From positions 62,001 through 126,000 of the forward strand of contig JADZEE010000080.1 of assembly GCA_020850735.1 (NCBI GenBank): 64,000 bases of DNA. The letters run 5' to 3'. Below the pieces are notes generated by a model. That model worked only from the letters and a program-made list of their open reading frames with translations. It ran no database searches and was not told where the DNA came from. The stretch is from Gammaproteobacteria bacterium (GTDB lineage: Bacteria; Pseudomonadota; Gammaproteobacteria; JADZEE01). The position numbers and the translations under genes are program-made. This document shows positions 36,071 to 45,278 of the stretch, piece by piece; positions within the stretch are counted from its first letter, which is position 1; every line of letters starts with the position of its first letter.

Positions 36071-37168
36071 TCAGCCCGGATCGCTGCGGCGGCCGGTGCC
36101 GTGACGGCCAAGCGCCCAGGCGACGTGTTCGCGGACCAGGGCCGAAGGATGCGCAGCCCGCGCCCGCAGCGCGGTCAGAACCTCGGCCGTGGCGGGCGCG
36201 TTGCCGAGTGCGACCGCCACGTTGCGCAACCAGCGTTCGTGGCCGATGCGCCGGATCGGCGAACCCTCGGTCCGGGCGCGAAACTGCGCTTCACTCCAGC
36301 CGAACAGATCGGCAAGGCGCGGCGCGTCCAGACCCTCCCTCGGCGCGAAGTCTGCAAGCGGCGTCGGTCGGGCGAAGCGGTTCCACGGACATACCAGCTG
36401 GCAGTCGTCACAGCCGTAGATGCGGTTGCCCATGGCGACGCGGAATTCCTCGGGGATCGGGCCGTGCAGCTCGATGGTGTGGTAGGAGATGCAGCGGCGG
36501 GCGTCGACCTGGTAGGGGCCGACGATGGCACGCGTGGGACACACGTCCAGGCAGGCGGTGCAACGACCGCAGTAGCCCTGCGTCTCGGGCGCGTCCAGCG
36601 GCAGCGGCAGATCGGTGTAGATCTCTCCCAGGAAGAACCAGGAACCTGCATCGCGGGCGATGAGGTTGCTGTGCTTGCCGATCCAGCCCAGCCCGGCGTT
36701 GCGTGCCAGCGCCTTTTCCAGCACCGGGGCACTGTCGCAGAACACGCGGTAGCCGAACGGGCCGATCCGTTCGCCCAGCCGCCGCGCCAGGCGTTCGAGG
36801 CGCCCGCGTACGACCTTGTGGTAATCGCGCCCGAGCGCGTAGCGGGACACGTATCCCGTCCCGGGATCGGCCAGCACCGCTTCGGCGGGCCGCGCCGCAG
36901 CGGGGTAGTAGTCCATGCGCACACTGACGACCCGGACGGTGCCGGCGCGCAGCTCCGCGGGGCGGGTCCGGCGCGTTCCGTGCCGGGCCATGTAACCCAT
37001 GTCGCCGTGGAAGCCGCGCTCGAGCCAGCGCAGCAGATGCTGCTCGTCGCGACCGAGGTCGACGCCGGTGATGCCCAGGCGCTGGAAACCCAGCGCCCGC
37101 GCCCACTCGCGCAGCTGTTCGGCGAGACCGCTGCAGCCGGGCGTGGCCGGGCCGGCCCCGGTGTTCAC
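36071..37168 (-). CDS. queG: Epoxyqueuosine reductase
   Basis: Reduces epoxyqueuosine to queuosine in tRNA, the last step of queuosine synthesis, with cobalamin and two 4Fe-4S clusters. The 365 residues include GFHGDMGYMARH, the cobalamin-side RYALGRDYHKVVR, VLEKALARNAGLGWIGKHSN, and the ferredoxin-like clusters CGRCTACLDVCPTRAIVGP and YGCDDCQLVCPWN. A C-terminal HEAT-like helical repeat (HPSALVREHVAWALGRH) completes the family architecture. The GTG at 37168 overlaps the ParA stop as GTGA, which fixes the start and implies coupled translation with the ParA gene. Confidence 0.95.
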   Translation of the reverse strand: MNTGAGPATPGCSGLAEQLREWARALGFQRLGITGVDLGRDEQHLLRWLERGFHGDMGYMARHGTRRTRPAELRAGTVRVVSVRMDYYPAAARPAEAVLADPGTGYVSRYALGRDYHKVVRGRLERLARRLGERIGPFGYRVFCDSAPVLEKALARNAGLGWIGKHSNLIARDAGSWFFLGEIYTDLPLPLDAPETQGYCGRCTACLDVCPTRAIVGPYQVDARRCISYHTIELHGPIPEEFRVAMGNRIYGCDDCQLVCPWNRFARPTPLADFAPREGLDAPRLADLFGWSEAQFRARTEGSPIRRIGHERWLRNVAVALGNAPATAEVLTALRARAAHPSALVREHVAWALGRHGTGRRSDPG

Positions 37169-37953
37169 GCCGGTGACGGCGACTTGTTCCAGCCCGCGCC
37201 CGGTGCCGTGCCGAAGCGCCGTTGCCTGACCGCCTGCCACAAGGCTTCGAACGCCCGCGCGGGACCGCAGTTCGGCGCGTACACACCGATCGGCGCGCGT
37301 TGCGTGCCCATCCGTTCGACCTCGGCGGCGTAGGGAATGAAACTGTGCAGCACCTCCGGGTGCGAACGTACGAACTCGGTCACGATCTCCCGGTGCAGGC
37401 GCCGCCGCCGGTCGACCATCGAGAAAAAGGGCATGATATCGACCTCGAGGTCGCCGCTCGCACGCACGAACTGCGTCACCTGCTCGTAGGCGCGCAGCGA
37501 CAGGGGCGTCGGAATGAGCGGTACGAGCAGAGCGTCCGCCGCGCAGAACACGCCCTCGGACACGAGCGAGATACTCGGCGCGCAATCGAGCAGGCACAGA
37601 TCGTAGCTGTCGGCGAGCGGCGTCAGCAGTTTTGCCAGGCGCTTGATCGGGTTCTTCGCCTCGAGCAGATCGACGTCCAGGTTGCGGTAGGAAAAATCCG
37701 CGGGCAGCAGGTCGAGCAGCTCGTAGTCGGTCGCCTTGATGGCGTTCGGCAGCTGCTTGCGATGTGTGAGCAGATGATGCGCCCCGCCGTTGACGCCCGC
37801 CCGTACGCGGAAGTAAAAGGTACTCGCGGCCTGCGGGTCGAGATCCCACACCAGCGTGCGCAGGCCGCCGCGCGCGGCGAGCCAGGCGAGGTTGACTGCG
37901 GCTGCGGTCTTGCCTACGCCACCTTTCAGATTGTAGACGGCAATGGTCTGCAT
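37165..37953 (-). CDS. Orphan ParA-family ATPase
   Basis: A 262-residue ParA/MinD-type ATPase. The deviant Walker A motif KGGVGKTAAAVNLAW begins at residue 10, Walker A' is VWDLDPQAAST, and LCLLDCAPSISLVSEG is Walker B. ParA proteins form ATP-dependent dimers on the nucleoid to position DNA, chemotaxis clusters or carboxysome-like cargo. No ParB or parS-like site is adjacent, so this is an orphan ParA with unknown cargo. It is sandwiched between the CYTH-CHAD gene 25 bases upstream and queG, with which it shares four bases. Confidence 0.9.
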   Translation of the reverse strand: MQTIAVYNLKGGVGKTAAAVNLAWLAARGGLRTLVWDLDPQAASTFYFRVRAGVNGGAHHLLTHRKQLPNAIKATDYELLDLLPADFSYRNLDVDLLEAKNPIKRLAKLLTPLADSYDLCLLDCAPSISLVSEGVFCAADALLVPLIPTPLSLRAYEQVTQFVRASGDLEVDIMPFFSMVDRRRRLHREIVTEFVRSHPEVLHSFIPYAAEVERMGTQRAPIGVYAPNCGPARAFEALWQAVRQRRFGTAPGAGWNKSPSPA

Positions 37954-37978
37954 GCTGGATCCGGACCCGATGCCGGCC

Positions 37979-39532
37979 TCACGGCTGGACCAGACGCCGC
38001 AGCCGGCGCAGGTTCCTGGGCCTGCTGAAGCGGGCGTAGGTCAGTGCGAACTTCTCCTGCGGGTCGGTGGCGTCGCGCACGACGTGCGCTTCGATACGCC
38101 GCATGATTTCTATCATGCCACGCGTGGTGGCGGGATCGCTCTGCATGCTCGCGCGCCACTGCGCCAGCAGCGCCTGCTGCACGCTCGCGTCGCAGATGCT
38201 GCCGAGGTTGTCCTGCAGGCGTTTCATGCCGCGTACGGCGGCGGCGGTATCCTCGGGCGCAAACAGGGTCGCAAAGGCCTCGATGACGTAGCGCAGCTTC
38301 TTGGCCGTCTTGCGCAGCTCGTGCTGGCCCGCGATGGTGCCCGCGGCGAGCGCTGCGGTACCCTGGTGCAGCAGCCGTTCGAGCAGCCGGGCGATCGCAC
38401 GTCGGGCCACTTCCCGCGCGCGCACGTGGGCGGTCTGGCCGGCGACGGTTCCGGCTTGCAGTCCGTCGAGCAACTCCTGCCACTCGCGGTCGAAAGCGCG
38501 GTAGCGTTCGGTGTCCATGCCGTGCAGCACGCGCGTCATCTCATGGCGACGGCGCTCGGCCAGAAATGCGCGCACCCTTTCGCCCTCCGGGCGCAGCGAC
38601 GCCGGCAGCCGATCCAGGTGGCCGGGCAGGGCGAGCTCGAACACGTCCAGGTCGCGCAAGCCACCGGTCAGGCGGCTGAGCCAGGCGAAGGTGGTCTTGA
38701 AATGCGTGCGCTCGAGGGTCGGCACGACGCCGCGTACACTCAGGAGCAGGGACCGGGAACGCCGCATGGCCGTGCGGAATTCGTGCAGAAATTCCGTGTC
38801 GATGTCGGCGCGGATCCCGGGTTCGTTGCCGCGGATGACGTCGAAATACGACGCCAGCACCGCGCCGACCGCCGGACCGGCTGCGATCTCCGGTGTCAGC
38901 ACGACCAACGGTTTGGACGTGTAGTCCAGCGGCAGCCGGCCACGCCCCGATTCGAGCAGTACGAACAGCGGATCGGCGTCGAGCGGCTGCAACGCGCAGC
39001 GCTGGTGCAGGAAAGCGGCGACCGGCGGCAGCGCGTCGGCGTAGCCGCGCAGCACCTCGATGCGCACCAGCGGGCGCGGCCGCGCGCCGCCTGTGTCGGT
39101 GCGTTGCGCCTGCTCGATCGCGAGCCGCAGCATTACCTTGCCGGCCGCGTCGACGCGTTCGAACGTGCGTGCCCGCACGCGCGCCTGCGCCATCGGCAAC
39201 AGCGCCCGGATTTTTACCGCTGCCGACACCTTGCGTCGCAGCGACCCAGGCGGCAGTCCGATGGCGTAGCGCGGCACGCTGGCCACTCTGGCCGCGGCAA
39301 TGGTCCGGGCGGTCCCGCGCGGCCGCAGCCGCAGGTGCCCCTCGGACCCTTCGAGGTCGTGCTCGAGGGCGAGGCCGGCGGCGAACAAGCGCCAGTCGAA
39401 ACTGTCGTACCACGTCCGCAGGACATCGAGCCGGCCCGTGCGGACCAGACCGAGCTCGTCCTCCAGCCGTGCCGCGAGCGCACCCACCGCCAGGCCGCGC
39501 GGCAGCGCGTAGAACACGCAGGCATCACTCAA
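37979..39532 (-). CDS. CYTH-like and CHAD domain protein
   Basis: 517 residues from the TTG at 39532, which has GGGAG upstream. The first 200 residues look like a divergent CYTH (triphosphate tunnel) domain: LEDELGLVRTGRLDVLRTWYDSFDWRL, EGHLRLRPRGT, and alternating basic strands. From about residue 240 a CHAD domain follows, with HEFRTAMRRSRSLLL, LTGGLRDLDVFEL, HELRKTAKKLRYVIEAF and LQDNLGSICDASV. CHAD domains are His/Lys/Arg-rich helical bundles that bind polyphosphate, and CYTH domains act on polyphosphates or triphosphates, so association with polyphosphate granules is likely. The CYTH EXEXK motif is not clear, so activity is doubtful. Confidence 0.82.
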   Translation of the reverse strand: MSDACVFYALPRGLAVGALAARLEDELGLVRTGRLDVLRTWYDSFDWRLFAAGLALEHDLEGSEGHLRLRPRGTARTIAAARVASVPRYAIGLPPGSLRRKVSAAVKIRALLPMAQARVRARTFERVDAAGKVMLRLAIEQAQRTDTGGARPRPLVRIEVLRGYADALPPVAAFLHQRCALQPLDADPLFVLLESGRGRLPLDYTSKPLVVLTPEIAAGPAVGAVLASYFDVIRGNEPGIRADIDTEFLHEFRTAMRRSRSLLLSVRGVVPTLERTHFKTTFAWLSRLTGGLRDLDVFELALPGHLDRLPASLRPEGERVRAFLAERRRHEMTRVLHGMDTERYRAFDREWQELLDGLQAGTVAGQTAHVRAREVARRAIARLLERLLHQGTAALAAGTIAGQHELRKTAKKLRYVIEAFATLFAPEDTAAAVRGMKRLQDNLGSICDASVQQALLAQWRASMQSDPATTRGMIEIMRRIEAHVVRDATDPQEKFALTYARFSRPRNLRRLRRLVQP

Positions 39533-39720
39533 GCTTCGCTGACTCCCGCACCTGCTCGTGGTTCGACTCGCAAGGCATCCGTGCGTGCGCGCCGGCACGC
39601 CTGCGCATTGCGGTGAGGGCGCCGGGACCGCCGTCGGTATAAACTCGGGTCCCTCGACGGCACCCATTATGCGCCACGCGCGCCGGATTATCCCACCCTC
39701 GATGACCGCGGACTGACCCG

Positions 39721-40800
39721 ATGATCAAGGTTTTCAGCGACTGGTATTACCGCTATTTCTCCGATCCGCAAGCGGTTTTGCTCGCGGTACTGCTCGTGCT
39801 CGCCTTCGGTGTGCTCGCCCTGATGGGCAGGAATCTGGCGCCGCTGCTCGCTGCCATCGTCATCGCCTACCTGCTCGAGGGTACCGTGCAGCAGCTCGAG
39901 GGCTATGGCATGCCGCGGCTGGCGGCGGTGACGCTGGTGTTCACGGCGTTCCTCGCCCTGCTCGTATTCATCGTCGTCGGCCTGATGCCGGTGGTGTCGC
40001 GCCAGATCGGCGAATTCCTGCGCGATCTGCCGCGCATGATCAACCAGGCGCAGGTGCTGCTGTCGCGACTTCCCGAGCAGTATCCGCAACTGGTCACCAC
40101 CGACCAGATCACCGGCGTGGTCACCGAGGTGCGCACCGGCATCGGTGACCTCAGCCGGAGCGTTCTTTCGTACTCGCTCGCCTCGATCCAGGCGCTCGTG
40201 ACCATGCTGGTCTACCTCATCCTCGGCCCGCTGTTGGTGTTCTTCTTCCTCAAGGACAAGGCGCTAATCGTCGCCTGGGTAACCGGTTTCCTGCCGCGCT
40301 CGCGCGAGCTGCTCACGCGCGTGTGGCACGAGATGGACGTGCAGATGGGCAATTACGTGCGTGGCAAGGTGTACGAGATCTTCATCGTCGGCACGGTGAC
40401 TTACGCGGTGTTTGCCGCGCTCGGGCTTGCCTACGCGCCGCTGCTCGCAGTGCTGGTCGGGCTGTCGGTCATCGTTCCGTACATCGGCGCCACGGTGGTG
40501 ACCCTGCCGGTCGCCTTCGCCGCCTATCTGCAGATGGGGTGGGGGACGCAATTCGCCTGGGTCATGGCCGCCTACGGCGTCATTCAGGCGCTCGACGGCA
40601 ACCTGCTCGTGCCGCTGCTGTTCTCCGAGGCGGTCAATCTGCACCCGGTGGCCATCATCGTCGCGGTGCTCGTGTTCGGCGGGCTGTGGGGTTTCTGGGG
40701 CGTGTTCTTCGCCATTCCGCTCGCGACCCTGGTCAAGGCGCTGATCGGCGCCTGGCCGCGAGTGCCGAACGACGACGAGTTGGAACCCGGGGCGGCCTGA
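39721..40800 (+). CDS. AI-2E family transporter (PerM/UPF0118)
   Basis: A 359-residue inner-membrane protein with the seven to eight helix layout of the AI-2E exporter family. Hydrophobic segments run from AVLLAVLLVLAFGVLALMG to AVLVFGGLWGFWGVFFAIPLATLVKA. The family signature is the middle stretch MLVYLILGPLLVFFFLKDK and the late GLSVIVPYIGATVVTLPVA. Members export autoinducer-2 or act as sodium/proton antiporters; the real substrate here is open. A TATAAA at 39637-39642 could be a -10 box, though no -35 matches. It converges on the PhoH gene, with 16 bases between the stop codons. Confidence 0.9.
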   Translation: MIKVFSDWYYRYFSDPQAVLLAVLLVLAFGVLALMGRNLAPLLAAIVIAYLLEGTVQQLEGYGMPRLAAVTLVFTAFLALLVFIVVGLMPVVSRQIGEFLRDLPRMINQAQVLLSRLPEQYPQLVTTDQITGVVTEVRTGIGDLSRSVLSYSLASIQALVTMLVYLILGPLLVFFFLKDKALIVAWVTGFLPRSRELLTRVWHEMDVQMGNYVRGKVYEIFIVGTVTYAVFAALGLAYAPLLAVLVGLSVIVPYIGATVVTLPVAFAAYLQMGWGTQFAWVMAAYGVIQALDGNLLVPLLFSEAVNLHPVAIIVAVLVFGGLWGFWGVFFAIPLATLVKALIGAWPRVPNDDELEPGAA

Positions 40801-40816
40801 GCGGCGCGCGGTCGGA

Positions 40817-42220
40817 TCAAAGGTACTCGGACGCGACGTCGGCCAGCCGCGAGCGCTCGCCGCGGCGCAGGATGATGTGACCGCTGTGCTCCCAGTGCTT
40901 GAGGCGATCGACGACGTAGGTGAGGCCCGAGGTCGTTTCCGACAGATAAGGCGTGTCGATCTGGGTGATGTTGCCCAGGCATACGATTTTCGTACCGGGA
41001 CCCGCGCGGGTGACCAGGGTCTTTATCTGCTTGGGCGTGAGGTTCTGCGCCTCGTCGATAATGACGTAGCGATTGAAGAAGGTGCGCCCGCGCATGAAGT
41101 TGAGTGAGCGGATCTTGATCCGCTTTTGCAGCAGGTCCGTGGTCGCCTGGCGGCCCCAGTCGCCGCCGATCTCGGTTTCCGTGAGCACCTCGAGGTTGTC
41201 CAGCAGCGCTCCCATCCAGGGCGTCATCTTCTCCTCCTCCGTGCCGGGGAGAAAACCGATGTCCTCGCCCACCGGAACGGTGACCCGGGTCATCACGATC
41301 TCGCGATAGCGCTGCTGCTCCATGGTCTGGGCGAGACCGGCTGCGAGCGCGAGCAGGGTCTTGCCGGTGCCCGCGGTGCCCATCAGCGTGACGAAGTCGA
41401 CCCCGGGATCGAGGAGCAGGTTCAGTGCGAAATTCTGTTCGCGGTTGCGTGCCGCGATGCCCCACACGGCGTGCTTGGGGCTGCGGTAATCCTGTGCCCG
41501 CTCGACCACCGCGGCGCCGTCCTCGACCCGCCGGACCAGGCCTTCGAAACCTTGCCCGTTCTCCTGGTACAGGCACTGATTGGGGTAGCAGGCCGTCGCG
41601 AACGCGCCGGCGATGCGGTAGCAGGTGTGCCCCGATTCCTGCCAGCAGTCGACATGCTGCGCTCCGGCTTCCCAGAAATCATCGGGCAGCCGTTCGATGC
41701 CGCTGTAGAGCAGGTTGACGTCGTCGAGAACCTTGTCGTTGGAATAATCCTCCGCCGTCAGCCCGAGCAGCCGCGCCTTGATGCGCAGGTTGATGTCCTT
41801 GGACACCAGCACCACGTGCCGGTCCGCGCGCAGCGTCAGCAGACCGAGCGTAGTGCCGAGAATGGTGTTGTCCGGCCGGTTGCCCGGCAGCGGCTCGGGC
41901 AACTCGCCCGGCAGCGATCGGGTCTGGAGAAACAGCCGTCCGGTGGCCGGCGCGGCGGCGGCGCCGTTCACCGGTGCCGGCAGCGCCAGCCCGCGTTCGA
42001 TGTTCGCGCGATCGGCGGTACCGATGAGCTCGTCCAGGAAACGGCTGACCTGCCGCGCGCTGCGGGCAATCTCCGAGGTGCCCTTTTTCGCGGCGTCGAG
42101 CTCCTCGAGCACGACCATGGGCAGAAACACGTCGTGTTCCTGAAAGCGGAACATCGACGTGGGATCGTGAATGAGTACGTTCGTGTCCAGCACGAACAGA
42201 CGCGGTGCGGTTGTGGTCAT
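40817..42220 (-). CDS. phoH: PhoH-family protein with N-terminal PIN domain (PhoH2)
   Basis: A 467-residue PIN-PhoH2 fusion, an RNA helicase-nuclease type protein. The N-terminal PIN domain begins LFVLDTNVLIHDP with acidic residues at VLEELDAAKKG and VLVSKDINLRIKA. The C-terminal PhoH ATPase has Walker A GTAGTGKTLLALAAGL, VTVPVGEDIGFLPGTEEEKM, the Walker B YVIIDEAQNLTPKQIK, and GNITQIDTPYL. This two-domain form is widespread in bacteria and was linked to toxin-antitoxin-like RNA degradation in mycobacteria. No antitoxin-sized gene precedes it here. It converges on the AI-2E gene and is 47 bases downstream of gcvR. Confidence 0.93.
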   Translation of the reverse strand: MTTTAPRLFVLDTNVLIHDPTSMFRFQEHDVFLPMVVLEELDAAKKGTSEIARSARQVSRFLDELIGTADRANIERGLALPAPVNGAAAAPATGRLFLQTRSLPGELPEPLPGNRPDNTILGTTLGLLTLRADRHVVLVSKDINLRIKARLLGLTAEDYSNDKVLDDVNLLYSGIERLPDDFWEAGAQHVDCWQESGHTCYRIAGAFATACYPNQCLYQENGQGFEGLVRRVEDGAAVVERAQDYRSPKHAVWGIAARNREQNFALNLLLDPGVDFVTLMGTAGTGKTLLALAAGLAQTMEQQRYREIVMTRVTVPVGEDIGFLPGTEEEKMTPWMGALLDNLEVLTETEIGGDWGRQATTDLLQKRIKIRSLNFMRGRTFFNRYVIIDEAQNLTPKQIKTLVTRAGPGTKIVCLGNITQIDTPYLSETTSGLTYVVDRLKHWEHSGHIILRRGERSRLADVASEYL

Positions 42221-42267
42221 GCAGAATGGTTACGGCGGCCCGGGAACCTCGTGGCGCGGGCCGGCGT

Positions 42268-42795
42268 CTATTTCACCGGTTCCATGATCGCGTCGAGATT
42301 GAGCTGGTCGCAAAACTCGAGGAAGTCACCGCGCAGCGCCGCGATCGAAGTGTCGGTCGGTACGCTGATGGTCACGTGCAGCGAAAACATGGGCGTGCCC
42401 GTGTGCGCGGCCGGATAGGTCGTGGAATGCATGTCCTCGATGGCGATGTCCCGCGCCGAGAAGAAATGCGCGATGTCCGCAACGATGCCGGGCCGGTCGC
42501 TGGCTACGACCTCGATGGCATAGGGCATCAGGTCGGTGACCTGGGCGCGGGGTGTGGTGCGTTTGGCGAACACGTGCACCTTGTACCGGGACTCGATGCG
42601 CGGCAGGCCATCCTCGAGCTTGACGATCGCATTCCAGGTACCCGCCACGAGCAGCATGAGCGCGCATTCGCTGCCGAGCACGGTCATCCGGCTGTCGACG
42701 ATGGTACAGCCGCTGTCGCGTATGCTGGTCGCCATGGCGTCGATGACACCGGGCTGGTTGGCGCCGACGACGGCGATGACGAGGTAGTTCTGCAT
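42268..42795 (-). CDS. gcvR: GcvR-like ACT-domain regulator
   Basis: A 175-residue protein with two ACT domains, each opening with the typical 'v..v..a..PGvi..ia' pattern: LVIAVVGANQPGVIDAMATSI and IEVVASDRPGIVADIAHFF. In Escherichia coli, GcvR binds GcvA and blocks expression of the glycine cleavage operon. No GcvA gene lies here, so the partner is elsewhere or the protein has a broader role. Its place next to divergent dapA is the conserved gammaproteobacterial arrangement. The PhoH gene lies 47 bases downstream and may be co-transcribed. Confidence 0.9.
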   Translation of the reverse strand: MQNYLVIAVVGANQPGVIDAMATSIRDSGCTIVDSRMTVLGSECALMLLVAGTWNAIVKLEDGLPRIESRYKVHVFAKRTTPRAQVTDLMPYAIEVVASDRPGIVADIAHFFSARDIAIEDMHSTTYPAAHTGTPMFSLHVTISVPTDTSIAALRGDFLEFCDQLNLDAIMEPVK

Positions 42796-43161
42796 GCGGG
42801 CGTATCGTTGTCGTTATATCGTGGCGCAGCGGGCGACGCGATCAGGCGCACGACACCCCCGTTTCCCCGCGGCGACCGGATCAGGGTAGGATCCCGCCCG
42901 CCCGCCGGGCAGCGCCGCCGCGTGTCCGCCGGGCCGCGCCGCAGCACCGGCCAGGGCGCGCGGCCCGCGGGATTCACGTCGCGGACCCTGTCACCGCTGG
43001 GCGTGGTCTGGCGCCCTCATTGTGCATGGCGGCTTTGCACTGCGGCAAGCGGCGTGGTTGCGACCGTGCCGGGATGGTCGCCCGGCCCCCTGGCAGTTGC
43101 CCCTGGCAGCGCCACGGGATAGCATAAACGATTGAATTTGAATATTTTATAGAGGCTCCGC
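42796..43161. other. Divergent promoter region between gcvR and dapA
   Basis: A 366-base gap. Most of it is GC-rich with no gene. The last 30 bases before dapA turn AT-rich (TTGAATTTGAATATTTTATA), which marks a probable dapA promoter or UP-like element, followed by GAGG as ribosome-binding site eight bases before the ATG. TTGAAT near 43131 could be a -35, but a clear -10 at proper distance would overlap the start. No lysine riboswitch fold is apparent. Confidence 0.4.
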
Positions 43162-44058
43162 ATGTATTCGGGCAGTCTTGTCGCAGTCGTCACGCCGATG
43201 CGGGCCGGAACCCTGCCGGACACGCCGCTCGATCCCGTTGCGCTGCAGCGGCTGGTGGAATTCCACATCACCAACGGCACGGACGCGATCGTGGCGGTCG
43301 GCACGACCGGCGAGTCCGCGACTTTGTCGGAACGGGAGCATTGCGACGTCATCAGCCAGGTGGTGCGCTGGGCGGCGGGTCGGGTTCCGGTCATCGCCGG
43401 GACGGGTGCGAATTCGACCACCGAGGCAATCCGGCTCACCCGGGAGGCCCGCGACGCCGGCGCAGACGCCTGCCTGCTGGTGACGCCGTACTACAACAAG
43501 CCGACCCAGGACGGCCTGTACCGCCATTTTCGCGCCGTTGCCGAGGCCGTACCGATCCCGCAGATCCTGTACAACGTTCCGTCGCGTACCGCCTGCGACA
43601 TGCTGCCCGAGACCGTCGCGCGCCTGGCCGGTATCGACAACATCGTCGGCATCAAGGAGGCGACCGGCGACATCAGCCGCGTCGCGCGCCTGAAACAGCT
43701 CTGCGGTGACGATTTCTGCCTGCTCAGCGGTGACGACGCGACGGCTCTGGAGTTCATGCTGGCCGGCGGTCACGGCGTCATTTCGGTTACCGCCAACGTC
43801 GCGCCACGCGCGATGCACGACATGTGCGTGCAGGCGCTGGCGGGAGACCGGGTCCGTGCGCAAGCGCTCAATGCGCCGATCGAGGCGCTGCACGTGCAGC
43901 TGTTCTGCGAGTCCAATCCCATACCGACCAAGTGGGCGCTGGCCGAGATGGGGCTCATCGAGGCGGGTATCCGCCTGCCGCTCACCTGGCTGGCCGAGGA
44001 TTGCCGGCCGCGAGTGCGGCAGGCCATGGCGCGGGCCGCGATCGCGCCGGCGAGCTGA
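43162..44058 (+). CDS. dapA: 4-hydroxy-tetrahydrodipicolinate synthase
   Basis: Condenses pyruvate with aspartate semialdehyde in lysine and diaminopimelate synthesis. The 298 residues match DapA. The GTTGESATL loop, [14 protein letters not shown], the Tyr in [13 protein letters not shown] and the Schiff-base Lys in [14 protein letters not shown] are all intact, and [17 protein letters not shown] follows. The ATG at 43162 has GAGG upstream. It heads the dapA-bamC unit with 49 bases to bamC, the order conserved in gammaproteobacteria. Confidence 0.97.
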   Translation: MYSGSLVAVVTPMRAGTLPDTPLDPVALQRLVEFHITNGTDAIVAVGTTGESATLSEREHCDVISQVVRWAAGRVPVIAGTGANSTTEAIRLTREARDAGADACLLVTPYYNKPTQDGLYRHFRAVAEAVPIPQILYNVPSRTACDMLPETVARLAGIDNIVGIKEATGDISRVARLKQLCGDDFCLLSGDDATALEFMLAGGHGVISVTANVAPRAMHDMCVQALAGDRVRAQALNAPIEALHVQLFCESNPIPTKWALAEMGLIEAGIRLPLTWLAEDCRPRVRQAMARAAIAPAS

Positions 44059-44107
44059 GCGTCGCTGCGACGCGTGTCTCAAGACCATTTCGAGGTGAAA
44101 TCAAACG

Positions 44108-45217
44108 ATGTTACGCAGTCTGCTGGTCGTATTGGTCGCCGCCGCCCTGTTTGGCCTGGCGGCTTGCAGCCGGATCGTGCCCAAGCTCGATGAGGTGATT
44201 CCGGACAAACGAACCGAGTACAAGAAGAGCAAATCGATGCCGGATCTGGAAGTGCCTCCGGATCTCACCACGGAAGCCATCAAGGACCGTATGGGCATAC
44301 CGGAAGGCGGGGCGGCGGCCACCTACTCCACCTATCAGGAGCGCATCACCGAGCGGCGCAAGGAGAAGGAAATCGAGCAGACGGGCCAGGCGGCGCTGCA
44401 GAAGCTCGAGAACGAGCAGCTGCTGATCGTGGCCGGCGCGCCGGGCCTCACCTTCCCCAAGTTGCGCGAGTTCTTCAACGAGCGCAAGTTCAAGCTGGCA
44501 CTCGACGATGCCGATCTCGGCTACCTCGAGACCGCGTGGCGTGAGAACAGCGAGGAGCTGATTCGCGACAAGTACAAGGTGCACGTCGAACCGGGGGAGG
44601 AATCCGCCACGACGGTGCTGTACATCTCGCACATCGGCGAGCAACTCGTGCCCAAAGGCGAGGACCTCGTCTGGCAGCCGCGGGCGACCGATCCGAAGCT
44701 CGCGGCCGCGATCGCGACCGATCTGCGTGGCTATCTCGGCGGCTCGGCGGTGAGCCCGGCCACCGTTGCCGCTGCGGGCGCCGCGCGCACGCCGACGCCG
44801 ATGCCGCAGGCGCGGCGCGGCGGCGGCGACGCCGACGACGAGCGCGTGCAGCTCGTCAATGCCGGCGAAGGCAAGCTTTATCTCGCCGTGCAGCAGGATT
44901 TCGCCGCCGCATGGCGTTCGACGGCAGATGCGCTCGACCAGGTCGGCGTCGTCGTCGACCAGGAAGACCGGAACCGCGGTGTGTTTTTCGTGCATTTCAG
45001 CGAGCCGCCGCCCGGTGGCGAGAACAAGAAGGGCATGTGGTCGCGTCTCGCGTTCTGGAAGAAGGGCGGCAGCGACGGCCAGTATCGCGTCACCCTGACC
45101 GGAGTCGGCGCCAAGACCGAAGTGGTCGTGCTCGACGCAGAGGGGCGCTGGGACACGAGCGAGGCCGCCGGCCAGCTGCTGGTGCGTCTGCACGAACGCC
45201 TGAACCAGCTCCTGTGA
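44108..45217 (+). CDS. bamC: Outer-membrane protein assembly factor BamC
   Basis: Lipoprotein of the BAM complex, which inserts beta-barrel proteins in the outer membrane. The 369 residues begin with a lipoprotein signal (VVLVAAALFGLAAC, lipobox LAAC). The long, unstructured N-terminus PDKRTEYKKSKSMPDLEVPPDL is the segment that binds BamD in the family. Two helix-grip domains follow: an N-terminal one around LIVAGAPGLTFPKLREFF and a C-terminal one around LYLAVQQDFAAAWRSTADALD ending in RLHERLNQLL. GAGGTG lies ten bases before the ATG. It is downstream of dapA as in most gammaproteobacteria. Confidence 0.93.
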   Translation: MLRSLLVVLVAAALFGLAACSRIVPKLDEVIPDKRTEYKKSKSMPDLEVPPDLTTEAIKDRMGIPEGGAAATYSTYQERITERRKEKEIEQTGQAALQKLENEQLLIVAGAPGLTFPKLREFFNERKFKLALDDADLGYLETAWRENSEELIRDKYKVHVEPGEESATTVLYISHIGEQLVPKGEDLVWQPRATDPKLAAAIATDLRGYLGGSAVSPATVAAAGAARTPTPMPQARRGGGDADDERVQLVNAGEGKLYLAVQQDFAAAWRSTADALDQVGVVVDQEDRNRGVFFVHFSEPPPGGENKKGMWSRLAFWKKGGSDGQYRVTLTGVGAKTEVVVLDAEGRWDTSEAAGQLLVRLHERLNQLL

Positions 45218-45278
45218 CGCCCTAGAGCCCGCGGCGCCACCGCGTGCCACCGGACTGCGACGGCGCCCGGACCTGAGC

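Noticed and set aside
40817..42220. PIN-PhoH gene as part of a toxin-antitoxin pair
   Set aside because: The mycobacterial arrangement needs a small upstream antitoxin gene; here gcvR lies upstream and is unrelated.
42796..43161. Lysine riboswitch upstream of dapA
   Set aside because: The expected conserved junctions are not visible, and gammaproteobacterial lysine riboswitches usually lie before lysC.
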